64,000 bases of DNA from Breoghania corrubedonensis (GCF_003053845.1 NZ_QAYG01000005.1:124001-188000); one strand, 5' to 3'. Numbered from the stretch's first letter, positions 7,884-16,279 are shown. Program-made: numbers and translations. Notes: generated by a model from the letters alone, not told the origin.

Positions 7884-9854
7884 TTGAGCGATCCCGAAGA
7901 GCCCCGCCGCAGCGCGGACACGGCCAGCAGCGAAACGAAGCCTGGGCAGGGCGCACCTGAGGGCGCACCCGGGGGCGCGCATGCGCCCGCACCCGAACCG
8001 GGACAGGAAAGCGCGCCCGGATCCGGTCCTGACGCCGAAGCCGTTGCGGTCACGGACGCCGGCGCGGATATCGCGTCCGAATCCGATGCCGAACCTGACC
8101 CCGAATCTGGCCGCGAATCTGATCCGGGCGCCGCGCCGATGCCGGCCAACGACGACGCCGATGCGCCCGGCGCACCGCCGCCTTCCGCCGTTCCGCCGCG
8201 CTGGTTGCGCATCTTCGGCCATTCCGGCATCGCGCAGATCCTGCTCGTGATTGTCACGCTCGCCGCCTTCGTGCCGGGCTTCTGGAGCGTGCCGCCGCTC
8301 GATCGCGACGAACCGCGCTTCGCCCAGGCCTCCAGGCAGATGCTGGAGACGGGCAACTATTCCGACATCCGCTTCCAGGAAGAGACCCGCTACAAGAAGC
8401 CGGTCGGCATCTACTGGCTTCAGGTCGCCGCCGCCAAGGTGACCGGCTATGGCGCCGATGCGCCAATCTGGGTCTACCGGCTGCCGTCGATCGCCGGCGC
8501 CATTCTGGCGGCGCTCCTGACCTTCTGGGCCGCGCGCGCCTTCACCGGGCCGCCGCAGGCTTTTCTGGCAGCGCTTTTCGTCGCGCTGGCGCTCGTCGTC
8601 GGTGTGGAGGCACGTCTTGCCAAGACCGACGCGATGCTGTTTGCGACCATCGTCGCGAGCCAGGGGGCGCTGGCGCGGATGTGGCTGTCGGGCAAGGCGA
8701 AGCAGCCGCTGCGCCTCGTTCTCACCTTCTGGATCGCGCTGGGGCTCGGCATCCTGATCAAGGGGCCGGTCGCGCCGATGGTGGTGGGACTGACGATCGC
8801 GGCGCTTGTGACGATGAACCGGCGCGGGCGCTGGCTGGCATCGCTGCGCCCGCTTCTCGGGCTTGGTATTCTCGTCGTTCTGGTCGCGCCGTGGTTCATC
8901 GCCATCGGCATCGCCACAAAGGGGGCCTTCTTTCAGGAGGCGCTGGGCCGCGACCTGATCGGCAAGCTGGGACAGGGACAGGAGAGCCATGGCGCGCCGC
9001 CCCTGACCCATCTCGCCGTCATGTTCGGCACGTTCTGGCCGATGCCGGCCTTTCTGCTGGCGGCGATCGCGTCAGCCATCCGCAATCGCCGTGCCGCGAT
9101 CGTTCAGTTCTGCGTCGCCTGGGTGGTGCCGAGCTGGATCGTCTTCGAACTGGTCGCCACCAAGCTGCCGCACTACACGATGCCGCTTCTGCCGGGCCTC
9201 GCCATCCTGACGGCCTTTGGCCTGGTGACGACGGCGGATGCCGCGCCGCGCAAATGGCTCGTGTGGATCATGGCGCTCGTGCTGGCGATCGTGCCGGTAG
9301 TGTTCGCGGTGGCCTCCATCGCCGGGCCGCTCATGCTTTCGGTGAGCCCGTCGCCTCCGGGCGTGGTGCTGTGCGTCTTTGCCGCGGTGGTTGCCATCTA
9401 CGCCGTCCGCAAGCTGATTGCGGGGCCGGTGATCAATGCGGTGCCGCGCGTCGTCCTGACGGCACTTCTGCTTTATGCGGGCGTGTGGGGCTTCGTCATG
9501 CCGTCGCTGAGCCCGATCTGGGTAAGCCCGCGCCTGGCGGAGGCCGCGGATGGGGCATCGGGCTGCGCGAAGGCCGAGATTTTCTCCGTCGGCTTCAATG
9601 AGCCGAGCTTCATCTTCCTGACGGCGACCGACACCCGGCTTGGCAGCGCGCAGGAGGCGGCGACATGGATCTCCGGCGCGGGCGCGTTGCCCGATTGCCG
9701 GGTCGTTGCGGTGGAAAGCCGGTATGAAGGCGATTTCCTGGCCAAGGCGAAAGCGCTAGGGGTGGCGCTCGCCTTGTCGTCTCGGGTAGAGGGGGTGAAC
9801 ATCAACGGCGGTCGCAAGCTGGATATCGCCGTTTACAAGCGGACGAACCAGTGA
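7884..9854 (+). CDS. GT39/ArnT-like lipid-linked sugar transferase with a long acidic N-terminal tail
   Basis: 656 aa from a TTG start at 7884, chosen because GGAG lies 7 bases upstream and no ATG precedes the fold. The first roughly 105 residues are disordered and rich in Asp, Glu, Pro, Ala and Ser. Then comes a polytopic membrane protein of about 11-12 helices with the ArnT/PMT hallmark DRDEPRFAQASRQM in the first large periplasmic loop, followed by RYKKPVGIYWLQ. These enzymes move a sugar from a polyprenyl phosphate carrier to lipid A, LPS core or another acceptor on the periplasmic side of the inner membrane. The gene opens a four-gene unit that also encodes a PAP2 phosphatase, a DPM-like synthase and a LAB_N protein. 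This supports a role in lipid A or LPS decoration. The sugar is unknown. Confidence 0.88.
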   Translation: MSDPEEPRRSADTASSETKPGQGAPEGAPGGAHAPAPEPGQESAPGSGPDAEAVAVTDAGADIASESDAEPDPESGRESDPGAAPMPANDDADAPGAPPPSAVPPRWLRIFGHSGIAQILLVIVTLAAFVPGFWSVPPLDRDEPRFAQASRQMLETGNYSDIRFQEETRYKKPVGIYWLQVAAAKVTGYGADAPIWVYRLPSIAGAILAALLTFWAARAFTGPPQAFLAALFVALALVVGVEARLAKTDAMLFATIVASQGALARMWLSGKAKQPLRLVLTFWIALGLGILIKGPVAPMVVGLTIAALVTMNRRGRWLASLRPLLGLGILVVLVAPWFIAIGIATKGAFFQEALGRDLIGKLGQGQESHGAPPLTHLAVMFGTFWPMPAFLLAAIASAIRNRRAAIVQFCVAWVVPSWIVFELVATKLPHYTMPLLPGLAILTAFGLVTTADAAPRKWLVWIMALVLAIVPVVFAVASIAGPLMLSVSPSPPGVVLCVFAAVVAIYAVRKLIAGPVINAVPRVVLTALLLYAGVWGFVMPSLSPIWVSPRLAEAADGASGCAKAEIFSVGFNEPSFIFLTATDTRLGSAQEAATWISGAGALPDCRVVAVESRYEGDFLAKAKALGVALALSSRVEGVNINGGRKLDIAVYKRTNQ

Positions 9855-10822
9855 ACGACAAGAAACAGGACGGCAGTTTTGGCCGGATCACCGACGGCGA
9901 GACGATGACAGGGCTGCGGGCACGGCTTTCGCGTGCCGGCCGGCGCATGCGCGCCAACGCGAAACTGCTGAAGGCCAACCTTCGGCGGCGGCATCCGCGT
10001 GCGGCCCGTGCGCACGATCCGTTGCCCCCCGGCCACAGGCCGCAGGACCTGCTCGCCATCCTGTTGCTGAGCGTCGGCATCGCCGTGATCGCGCTGGACC
10101 GGGCCTCCTATCCCTGGATCCATTCGCTGCCGCGCGATTACACCGAGTTCTTCCGCACCATCACCGATATCGGCAAGTCGCACTGGATGCTTTGGACGAC
10201 GGGGCTTTTCCTTGTCCTCACCATGGCTCTGGACTGGCGTCACGTCGCCTGGCGCACGCGCGCCTCGCTGACGCTGATCTGGACCTATTGCGCCTTCATC
10301 TTCTTCTCGATCGCCGCAAGCGGGGTGATCGCGCTGGTCCTGAAATGGTGCCTCGGCCGGCCTCGGCCAAAGCTGTTCGAGACCGTGGGGCCCCTCGGCT
10401 TCGACTTCCTCGCCTTCAACATCTCCTACACGAGCTTCCCGTCAGGCCACGCGACCTCGGTCGCCGCGCTTGCCGCTTCGCTGTGTCTGATCTTCCCCGC
10501 CTGGCTCTGGCTGATCGCGGTGTGCGGCTTCTGGCTGATCTTCTCGCGCATCATGGTCGGCGCGCATTATCCTTCGGACGTGATCGCCGGCACGCTGCTT
10601 GGTGTGTCCGTCACGCTGTGGACGGCGCGCTACATGGCCGTCCGCCACCTTGGTTTCGCCATCGTGCCGGGCAAGGGAATACGCCCGATCGCCGGCGGCC
10701 GAACCCTTGCCCGGGCATTTTCAACCCTTGGCCGCTCCCTCGTTCATGCGCGCCTCTTCGGAGGCGAACGGCTTGAACCCGTCCGGCCGAACGACAACGA
10801 GACACAATCCGATGACCGATAA
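9851..10822 (+). CDS. PAP2-family membrane lipid phosphatase
   Basis: 323 aa with a GTG start that overlaps the previous stop (GTGA), so translation is probably coupled. A basic N-terminal segment of about 60 residues precedes about six membrane helices. The three phosphatase motifs are intact: K-x6-RP (KWCLGRPRPK), the SFPSGHATS motif and SRIMVGAHYPSD. Members remove phosphate from lipid A or from polyprenyl diphosphates on the periplasmic face (LpxE/LpxF/UppP-like). In this operon it could dephosphorylate lipid A before sugar addition or recycle the polyprenyl carrier. I cannot choose between these from sequence. Confidence 0.9.
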   Translation: MNDKKQDGSFGRITDGETMTGLRARLSRAGRRMRANAKLLKANLRRRHPRAARAHDPLPPGHRPQDLLAILLLSVGIAVIALDRASYPWIHSLPRDYTEFFRTITDIGKSHWMLWTTGLFLVLTMALDWRHVAWRTRASLTLIWTYCAFIFFSIAASGVIALVLKWCLGRPRPKLFETVGPLGFDFLAFNISYTSFPSGHATSVAALAASLCLIFPAWLWLIAVCGFWLIFSRIMVGAHYPSDVIAGTLLGVSVTLWTARYMAVRHLGFAIVPGKGIRPIAGGRTLARAFSTLGRSLVHARLFGGERLEPVRPNDNETQSDDR

Positions 10823-11621
10823 AGCGATGCCCGCATCGGCTCCCGAATTGGCCGGCGAGACGTCCTCGCGGCAAGCTTGCGGCCTTGATGCCCCCGCCGT
10901 TACGGTCGTCATCCCGGCAAAGGACGAGATCGGCAACCTGCCGGGCCTGATCCAGGAAATCAGCACCGCTCTTTCGGGCCGCACCTTCGAGGTGATCGCC
11001 ATTGACGACGGCTCGTCGGACGGCACCGACCGGATGCTGGCCGAGATGCGCGCCACATCGCCGTGGCTGCGCCCGGTGCGCCATGCCTTCGCCTGCGGCC
11101 AGAGCTGCGCGGTGCGCACGGGCCTGCTGCATGCGCGCGGCGATATCGTCGTGACCATCGACGGCGACGGCCAGAACGACCCGGCCTACATCCCCGCGCT
11201 GGTCGACGCGCTCGATGCCGCCGGGCCGGCCGTGGCGCTTGCCGCCGGCCAGCGGGTGGGGCGCAAGGCCTCCGCCTTCAAGCGGTTCGCCTCGAAGTTC
11301 GCCAACAGGCTGCGCGGCGCGATCTTGAAGGACAACACCCGGGATTCGGGGTGCGGGCTGAAGGCGGTTCGCCGCGAGGTGTTCCTGCGGCTTCCCTATT
11401 TCGACAGCTGGCACCGCTTTCTGCCGGCGCTGGTGATGCGCGAGGGCTACGGCATCGTTCATGTCGACGTCGTCGACCGCGAACGCCGTCACGGCGCCTC
11501 GAAATACGGCGTGTTCGACCGCGCGCTGATCGGCATTCTGGACCTTTTCGGCGTGTGGTGGCTGCGCCGGCGCCGCAAGGCGGTGCCCATCGTTTCGGAG
11601 ATTGCGCAAGATGGTGAGTGA
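10812..11621 (+). CDS. DPM-like family 2 glycosyltransferase (polyprenyl-phosphate sugar synthase)
   Basis: 269 aa, starting at ATG 10812 and overlapping the PAP2 gene by 11 bases. The GT-A fold is shown by VVIPAKDE, DDGSSDGT (about 65-72), TIDGDGQNDP (the metal-binding DxD region) and the DSGCGLKA segment near the acceptor loop, ending with RRHGASKYG. It has no C-terminal membrane pair, unlike ArnC or GtrB, so it is probably peripheral. It should transfer a sugar from a nucleotide donor to polyprenyl phosphate on the cytosolic side, making the donor for the GT39 protein encoded two genes upstream. The rhizobial galacturonosyl carrier synthase is one known parallel. Confidence 0.88.
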   Translation: MTDKAMPASAPELAGETSSRQACGLDAPAVTVVIPAKDEIGNLPGLIQEISTALSGRTFEVIAIDDGSSDGTDRMLAEMRATSPWLRPVRHAFACGQSCAVRTGLLHARGDIVVTIDGDGQNDPAYIPALVDALDAAGPAVALAAGQRVGRKASAFKRFASKFANRLRGAILKDNTRDSGCGLKAVRREVFLRLPYFDSWHRFLPALVMREGYGIVHVDVVDRERRHGASKYGVFDRALIGILDLFGVWWLRRRRKAVPIVSEIAQDGE

Positions 11622-11949
11622 GGGATGGCTCGACGGCCTGGCGCAGTGGGCGCATCAGGTCTTCGTTCTGCAGTTCGATGTGTGGGTGCTTCTGGGCTTC
11701 ATCGCCCAGGCGATGTTCATGATGCGCTTCGTGGTGCAGTGGATCGCGTCCGAACGCGTCGGTCGCTCGATCGTGCCGGTGGCCTTCTGGTTCTTCTCGG
11801 TGGCCGGCGGCTTCCTGCTGCTGGTCTATTCGCTGATCCGCAAGGACCCGGTCTTCATCGCCGGTCAGGCGCTGGGCCTGATCATCTATTTCCGCAACAT
11901 CTACTTCATCTTCCGCGAAAAGAAGGAAGCGCTGCCGCCGCAAGAGTGA
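11611..11949 (+). CDS. Lipid-A-disaccharide synthase N-terminal domain (LAB_N) membrane protein
   Basis: 112 aa, starting at ATG 11611 inside the end of the GT2 gene (11-base overlap). Three hydrophobic helices and the blocks QAMFMMRFVVQWIASER and SIVPVAFWFFS identify the small stand-alone LAB_N family. Despite its name it is not the LpxB catalytic domain. Such proteins resemble small lipid-linked sugar flippase or helper subunits and often sit beside DPM-like transferases. It may help move the polyprenyl-linked sugar across the membrane, which is an inference from context. Confidence 0.85.
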   Translation: MVSEGWLDGLAQWAHQVFVLQFDVWVLLGFIAQAMFMMRFVVQWIASERVGRSIVPVAFWFFSVAGGFLLLVYSLIRKDPVFIAGQALGLIIYFRNIYFIFREKKEALPPQE

Positions 11950-12149
11950 GCGCCCCGCGTTCGTTGCAGGGGTGCGCAGGACTTGCCGCGTCCGCCCCCT
12001 CTGCCATGGGGAGAGGGCCGGGGTGAGGGGTGTTGAATGCGCCGCATCCACGAGACGTCGCGCCCCATGCGATCCATCCGCGCGATCTCCCGTTCAGAGG
12101 GAGGTGAACAAAGGCGGATGAGCCCGATGGCCTTGCCGTCGAAGTCTCT

Positions 12150-12569
12150 CTAGTGGATTTCCACGTCGCGGGCGTGGTAGCTGCCGTCTTCGAGGACGTC
12201 GAAGAACTCGTCGATCTGCGGGTGGCGGACCGGTTCGCCGGTGTCGTCGCAGACCAGGTTCTGCTCCGAGACATAGGCGATGTACTCGCTCTCCTCGTTT
12301 TCCGCGAGGAGATGGTAGAACGGCTGGTCCTTGCGCGGGCGGATGTCTTCCGGGATCGCATCGTACCAGTCGTCGGTATTGTCGAATGTCGGGTCGACGT
12401 CGAAGATCACGCCACGAAACGGGTAGACCCGGTGGCGCACGACCTGGCCGATCCTGTATTTGGCCGATCGGATCCTCTCAATCAAATCGTTGTCTCCGCG
12501 CGTGATGAAACGCCCGCCAGCGGCCTCTCCGGAGGCCGCCAGCCGGTCTGGAATGTCTCTGGTCTTCAT
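12150..12569 (-). CDS. hspQ: Heat shock protein HspQ (hemimethylated-DNA-binding/YccV family)
   Basis: 139 aa. The core IGQVVRHRVYPFRGVIFDVDP, the QPFYHLLAENEE block and YVSEQNL match HspQ. In enterobacteria HspQ adjusts Lon proteolysis and DnaA stability, with an alternative activity on hemimethylated DNA. Here the core is preceded by about 40 residues that are absent from E. coli HspQ (about 105 aa). An in-frame TTG at 12485, preceded by CGGAG, would give a protein of more usual length. The heat-shock-like promoter just upstream would leave almost no leader for the ATG at 12569, so the start is uncertain. It lies 72 bases downstream of the malyl-CoA lyase gene on the same strand. Confidence 0.92.
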   Translation of the reverse strand: MKTRDIPDRLAASGEAAGGRFITRGDNDLIERIRSAKYRIGQVVRHRVYPFRGVIFDVDPTFDNTDDWYDAIPEDIRPRKDQPFYHLLAENEESEYIAYVSEQNLVCDDTGEPVRHPQIDEFFDVLEDGSYHARDVEIH

Positions 12570-12579
12570 TGGGCGCCTT

Positions 12580-12608
12580 ACAAGGCACGCTTGCGGTTGA
12601 GTGTCAAG
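12580..12608 (-). promoter_or_regulatory. Candidate RpoH (sigma-32) promoter of hspQ
   Basis: On the minus strand, CTTGAC (12603-12608) and CCTTGT (12580-12585) are separated by exactly 17 bases. This is close to the alphaproteobacterial heat-shock pattern of CTTGAA/C followed by a CCATAT-like box. Position and gene function agree, but the -10 box matches only partly. Confidence 0.35.
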
Positions 12609-12641
12609 TGACAGTCATCGCAAGCGGCCCGGCTCAACGCC

Positions 12642-13682
12642 TCAAAATCCGTAACGTTCCGCCATTTCAGCGTCCTTGTCGGCGACGCGCCGGGCGAGAT
12701 CGACGATCACCTTCGCCTGTTTCCAGGTCGCGTCGTCCTGCATCTTGCCGTCGATCATCACCGCGCCGGTGCCGTCGGGCATCGCCTTGAGGATCTTCCT
12801 CGCGAAGGCGACCTCGTCGGGGTCGGGCGAAAAGACCCGCTTGGCGATCTCGATCTGCGAGGGGTGCAGCGACCACGCGCCGACACAGCCCATCAGGAAG
12901 GCGTTGCGGAACTGCGCCTCGCAGGCCGCGGTATCGGAGAAATCGCCGAAGGGGCCGTAGAAGGCGCGGATACCGGCCGACATGCAGGCATCCACCATCT
13001 TGGCGACGGTGTAGTGCCAAAGATCCTGCTGGAACGCCGCGCGCGGCGCATCGCCATGCGGATCGGCAAGCACCGCGTAATCGGGATGGCCGCCGCCGAC
13101 GCGCGTCGTCTTCATGCCGCGCGAGGCGGCGAGGTCGGCGGGCCCCAGGCTCATGCCGTGCATGCGCGGCGAGGCGGTGGCGATCGCCTCCACGTTCTTC
13201 ACGCCCTCGGCCGTCTCCAGGATCGCGTGGATGAGGATCGGTTTGGTGATGCCGTTCCTTGCTTCAAGCTGGGCCAGAAGCTGGTCGAGATAGTGGATGT
13301 CCCACTGACCCTCGACCTTCGGCAGCATGACGACGTCGAGCTTGTCGCCGGCCGCCGGCACGATCTGCATGATGTCGTCCAGAAACCACGGGCTGTTGAG
13401 GCAGTTGACCCGCGTCCACAGACCGGTGGCACCGAAATCGTTCGCCTTCGCCATCTCGATGAAGCCGTCGCGCGCCGCCGTCTTGGCGTCTGCGGGAATG
13501 GCGTCCTCCAGATTGCCGAGCACCACATCCACCCTGGAGATGAGATCCGGCACCTTGGCGCGCATCTTCTCCACGTGTGGCGGTACGAAATGGATCATCC
13601 GTTCCAGCGTGACGGGCAGCTCGCGATAGGGCGCGGGCGCTCCGATGGCGAGCGGCTGGTAGAAGGCGCGCGGTGTCTTCAT
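12642..13682 (-). CDS. L-malyl-CoA/beta-methylmalyl-CoA lyase (HpcH/HpaI family)
   Basis: 346 aa. The sequence matches the Mcl1 group of CitE-like lyases: [12 protein letters not shown] (acidic metal ligand), [32 protein letters not shown] and [19 protein letters not shown], with the C-terminal half typical of Rhodobacter and Methylobacterium enzymes. The reaction cleaves malyl-CoA to acetyl-CoA and glyoxylate, or methylmalyl-CoA to propionyl-CoA and glyoxylate. It acts in the ethylmalonyl-CoA or serine cycle. The start at 13682 follows GGGAGG; a 44-codon upstream extension is not supported. A CitE-like homologue with another substrate cannot be fully excluded. Confidence 0.88.
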   Translation of the reverse strand: MKTPRAFYQPLAIGAPAPYRELPVTLERMIHFVPPHVEKMRAKVPDLISRVDVVLGNLEDAIPADAKTAARDGFIEMAKANDFGATGLWTRVNCLNSPWFLDDIMQIVPAAGDKLDVVMLPKVEGQWDIHYLDQLLAQLEARNGITKPILIHAILETAEGVKNVEAIATASPRMHGMSLGPADLAASRGMKTTRVGGGHPDYAVLADPHGDAPRAAFQQDLWHYTVAKMVDACMSAGIRAFYGPFGDFSDTAACEAQFRNAFLMGCVGAWSLHPSQIEIAKRVFSPDPDEVAFARKILKAMPDGTGAVMIDGKMQDDATWKQAKVIVDLARRVADKDAEMAERYGF

Positions 13683-14023
13683 ACGATTGGTTCCTCCCTC
13701 AAATTCCCCGAGTTTGCCGTATCGTATAGCGCTTTTTGTGCAGGGCACAAATGCGGCGAAAGGCGAGGGGAGGAAGATGGTGGCTGGCGGGTGGCCCATT
13801 GCGGAAACGGGCACGCTTGCGGCGCTGCGCCGCAGTCGGTCCCTGGTCGGATGTTCCTGCTTGCTCTCGTCATCCAGCCCCCGAGCCGGGGTCCATCCCG
13901 TGATCTGTCAACACGATTGAAGAGTGATCCGTATGCCGGCTTGTCCTCCCGCTTGCCGAAACATCACGGCATGGATTGCCGGGGCCGGTGCCGGCAATGA
14001 TGGGGAGTGTGTGAGGCAACCCG
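13683..14023. other. Intergenic region upstream of the malyl-CoA lyase gene (341 nt)
   Basis: No gene is supported. The end near 13683-13760 should hold the lyase promoter. A palindrome at 13975-13998 belongs to a short repeat class described separately. The rest shows nothing recognisable. Confidence 0.4.
13975..13998. repeat. Short ATTGCCGG/CCGGCAAT palindromic repeat, copy 1
   Basis: The inverted arms ATTGCCGG and CCGGCAAT surround GGCCGGTG and are preceded by CATGG. The same design (CAATGG, ATTGCCCGG, spacer, CCGGGCAAT) recurs at 53851-53874. It resembles dispersed intergenic palindromes of rhizobial genomes. It lies downstream of the minus-strand acyltransferase gene and may help end or stabilise its mRNA. 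Confidence 0.5.
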
Positions 14024-14956
14024 TCACTGGGACGCTGGCTTCCGCTTCTTCTTCGGCATCACCCATTTGCGGTGGATCCACATCCATTGCTCGGGATGCT
14101 CGCGGATCCAGCTCTCGAAGACGGCATGGATGCGGGCCGTGCCTTCCTGGATATCGGCCTGCCGATCGCCCTCGCGCGGAAGCTCCAGCACGCGCGCCTC
14201 GAAATGGAAATGCGCGCCGTCCCTGCGAATCGTGCGGCAGATGATCAGCGGCACGCCATAGGTGCGCGCGACCATGACGGGGAACGGATTGGCCGTCGCC
14301 GGGTGGCCGAAGAAGGGCACCGTCACGCCACGCACGTCGCGAAGATCGGCCAGAAAGGCGATCGCGCCGCCGCTGCGGACATGCTGGATCAGCCGGCGCG
14401 CGGTGCTGTGGCTCTTGGCGTGCAGTCCGCCGGGAAAATAGCGCTGCCGCATATCCGTCAGATAGGCATCGGCATAGGGGTTTTTCAGCGCCTGATAGAC
14501 GCCGGCGGTATCAAGGCCGACATAACGCGCCGGTTCCGCGATGATTTCCCAGTTCCCGGTGTGGAGCGAGACGACGACGGCCGCTCCGCCGTTTTTCTCC
14601 ACGAAGGCGCGCGCGTCCTCCACGTCGAACGTGTAGCGCGAGGGCTGGGCATGGAGGCGGTCGAGCTGGAAGGTCTCCGCCGCGATCCGGCCGAGATTTT
14701 CCCACATAGCGCGTGCCAGCCTTTCGCGCTCGGCCGGCGGCATGTCGGGATAGGCGAGGGCGATATGCTCCAGCGCATGGGCGTGGCGTTTCGTTTTCGG
14801 CGCGATCAGCCGCCAGGCCTTGCCCATTGCCCGCGAGGCCATGTCCACGGGCATCAGGCGGATCAGCCCCGCGACCAGCCGCAACACGACGTATTCGCCC
14901 GCATAACGCAGTTTCATGAGGGGGGAGAGATTATGCCGGGCCATGTCGTCTTTCAT
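14024..14956 (-). CDS. Lipid A biosynthesis acyltransferase, LpxL/HtrB family
   Basis: 310 aa. It has an N-terminal hydrophobic anchor, then the lysophospholipid-acyltransferase-type catalytic motif HTGNWE (His132 to Glu137), an FLADLRD block in place of the usual DQ(D) segment, and VPFFGHPATA with GVPLI. LpxL-family enzymes transfer a secondary acyl chain from acyl-ACP to the Kdo2-lipid IVA precursor at the inner membrane. Which acyl position or chain it uses is not visible; the very-long-chain enzyme LpxXL is usually part of an acpXL cluster, absent here. The start at 14956 is used; an ATG four codons later is equally plausible. The tail is Lys-rich (PKKKRK). Confidence 0.88.
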   Translation of the reverse strand: MKDDMARHNLSPLMKLRYAGEYVVLRLVAGLIRLMPVDMASRAMGKAWRLIAPKTKRHAHALEHIALAYPDMPPAERERLARAMWENLGRIAAETFQLDRLHAQPSRYTFDVEDARAFVEKNGGAAVVVSLHTGNWEIIAEPARYVGLDTAGVYQALKNPYADAYLTDMRQRYFPGGLHAKSHSTARRLIQHVRSGGAIAFLADLRDVRGVTVPFFGHPATANPFPVMVARTYGVPLIICRTIRRDGAHFHFEARVLELPREGDRQADIQEGTARIHAVFESWIREHPEQWMWIHRKWVMPKKKRKPASQ

Positions 14957-15010
14957 GCGGCCCGTTCTCGTGCGGGCCTGTCGTTCAATTGACCTAACGG
15001 AATGAAACCG

Positions 15011-15127
15011 CTAGAGCATATTACGATCAGATTGAATCAAACTGATCGACACGAATATGCTCAAGGCATTGATCTTGAGCGGTTTCTTGTCGCTCAGGCG
15101 GTTCCGCCCGAGCGGAGAGCGCTCTAG
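15011..15127. repeat. Structured intergenic repeat, full copy 1 (117 nt)
   Basis: The element is bounded by CTAGAGC (15011-15017) and GCTCTAG (15121-15127). Inside are an 8-bp outer stem (AGCATATT/AATATGCT) around an 11-bp hairpin at 15024-15048 with loop AAT and one A-A mismatch, a 6-bp hairpin CTCAAG/CTTGAG with an 8-nt loop (15060-15079), and a 10-base-arm hairpin at 15092-15113. A second full copy is at 45124-45239 and a truncated one at 52045-52090. It lies between divergent lpxL-like and AEC transporter genes. Confidence 0.85.
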
Positions 15128-15220
15128 GCAATTCTGGATACCCCGAGCCGGCCAGACGACGCAACCGGCACCGCCCCAACCCGGCTCCTGTCCCCGCCGC
15201 GCCACCGGACCGATCCACGC

Positions 15221-16171
15221 ATGCAGGACGTCATATCCCTCGCCTTGCCGTTCTTCGGCTTGATCTTTCTCGGCTATTTTTCCGGCAAGATCCGCTCCAT
15301 TCCCGCCGCCGGTCTCGACTGGATGAACTTCTTCATCCTCTATCTGGCCTTGCCGGCGCTGTTCTTCCAGCTTCTGGCAAAGACGCCGATTCAGGAACTG
15401 GCCAATCTGGCCTTTGTCGCCACCACCACCTTTTCCACCTATTGCGCCTTCGCGCTGGCCTTCTGCTTCGGCATCGTCAAGACCGGCCGCATCGGCGAGG
15501 CGACCATCCAGGGCATGGCCGGCGCCTATTCCAACATCGGATATATGGGGCCGGGCATCACGCTTGCCACGCTGGGGGCGGCGGCGGCGGTGCCCACGGC
15601 GTTGATCTTCTGTTTCGACAACATCCTGCTGTTCACCCTGCTGCCGCTGCTGATGGCGCTGGGCGGCACGGAGAAGGTCGGATTTCGCAAGGCGGCCTTC
15701 GGCGTGATGCGCCAGATCGCGACGCATCCCTTCATCGTGGCGACCGTGCTCGGCGTCGCGGCGGCGGCGATCCAGTTCAAGCCGCCGGCGGCGCTGGACA
15801 CGCTCCTGACCTTCCTGCGCTCGGCCGCCGCGCCCTGCGCCCTGTTCGCGCTCGGCGTCACCGTCGCGATCCGACCGCTGGGGCGCATTCCGGGCGAATT
15901 GCCGGTACTGCTCTTCATCAAGCTGATCGCGCACCCGATTCTCGTTCTCGTTCTGCTGAACTGGATCGGCGGGATAAGCCCGCTGTGGAAGGCGACCGCC
16001 GTGCTGATGGCCTGCCTGCCGCCGGCCGCCAACGTCTTCGTCATGGCGACGGCCTACCAGACCTACGTGCAGCGCGCCTCCGCCATCGTTTTGCTGGGAA
16101 CGCTCGCCTCGGTGGTCACCGTGACGGGCTTTCTCTACGCGATCACCAACAACCTGCTGCCGGGCTTGTGA
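15221..16171 (+). CDS. AEC (auxin efflux carrier) family transporter
   Basis: 316 aa with about ten membrane helices arranged as two inverted five-helix halves. FLGYFSGKIR near the N-terminus and YSNIGYMGPG (the crossover motif of helix 4/5) identify the AEC family, and LPPAANVFVMATAYQ marks the matching motif in the second half. Bacterial members export or exchange small organic acids such as malate or malonate. The substrate here is unknown. No partner gene is present. The start at ATG 15221 lacks a strong ribosome site; no better start exists. Confidence 0.88.
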   Translation: MQDVISLALPFFGLIFLGYFSGKIRSIPAAGLDWMNFFILYLALPALFFQLLAKTPIQELANLAFVATTTFSTYCAFALAFCFGIVKTGRIGEATIQGMAGAYSNIGYMGPGITLATLGAAAAVPTALIFCFDNILLFTLLPLLMALGGTEKVGFRKAAFGVMRQIATHPFIVATVLGVAAAAIQFKPPAALDTLLTFLRSAAAPCALFALGVTVAIRPLGRIPGELPVLLFIKLIAHPILVLVLLNWIGGISPLWKATAVLMACLPPAANVFVMATAYQTYVQRASAIVLLGTLASVVTVTGFLYAITNNLLPGL

Positions 16172-16279
16172 GGAGAATGGCTCTTTCGGTTGTCCATCCC
16201 GCGAAGCCGGAGAAGACAAGGGCAGGGCGGAGCGCCCGGCAGGGACCCGACAGGATCGCTATTCCCGTTCAGGCCCCCT

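Noticed and set aside
11978-12030. GC-rich CCCTCTGCCATGGGGAGAGG hairpin after the LAB_N gene, considered as another copy of the cruciform repeat
   Set aside because: It shares only the general CCCTCT/AGAGGG theme with the units at 38682-39197 and has no second copy in the window, so no family could be assigned.
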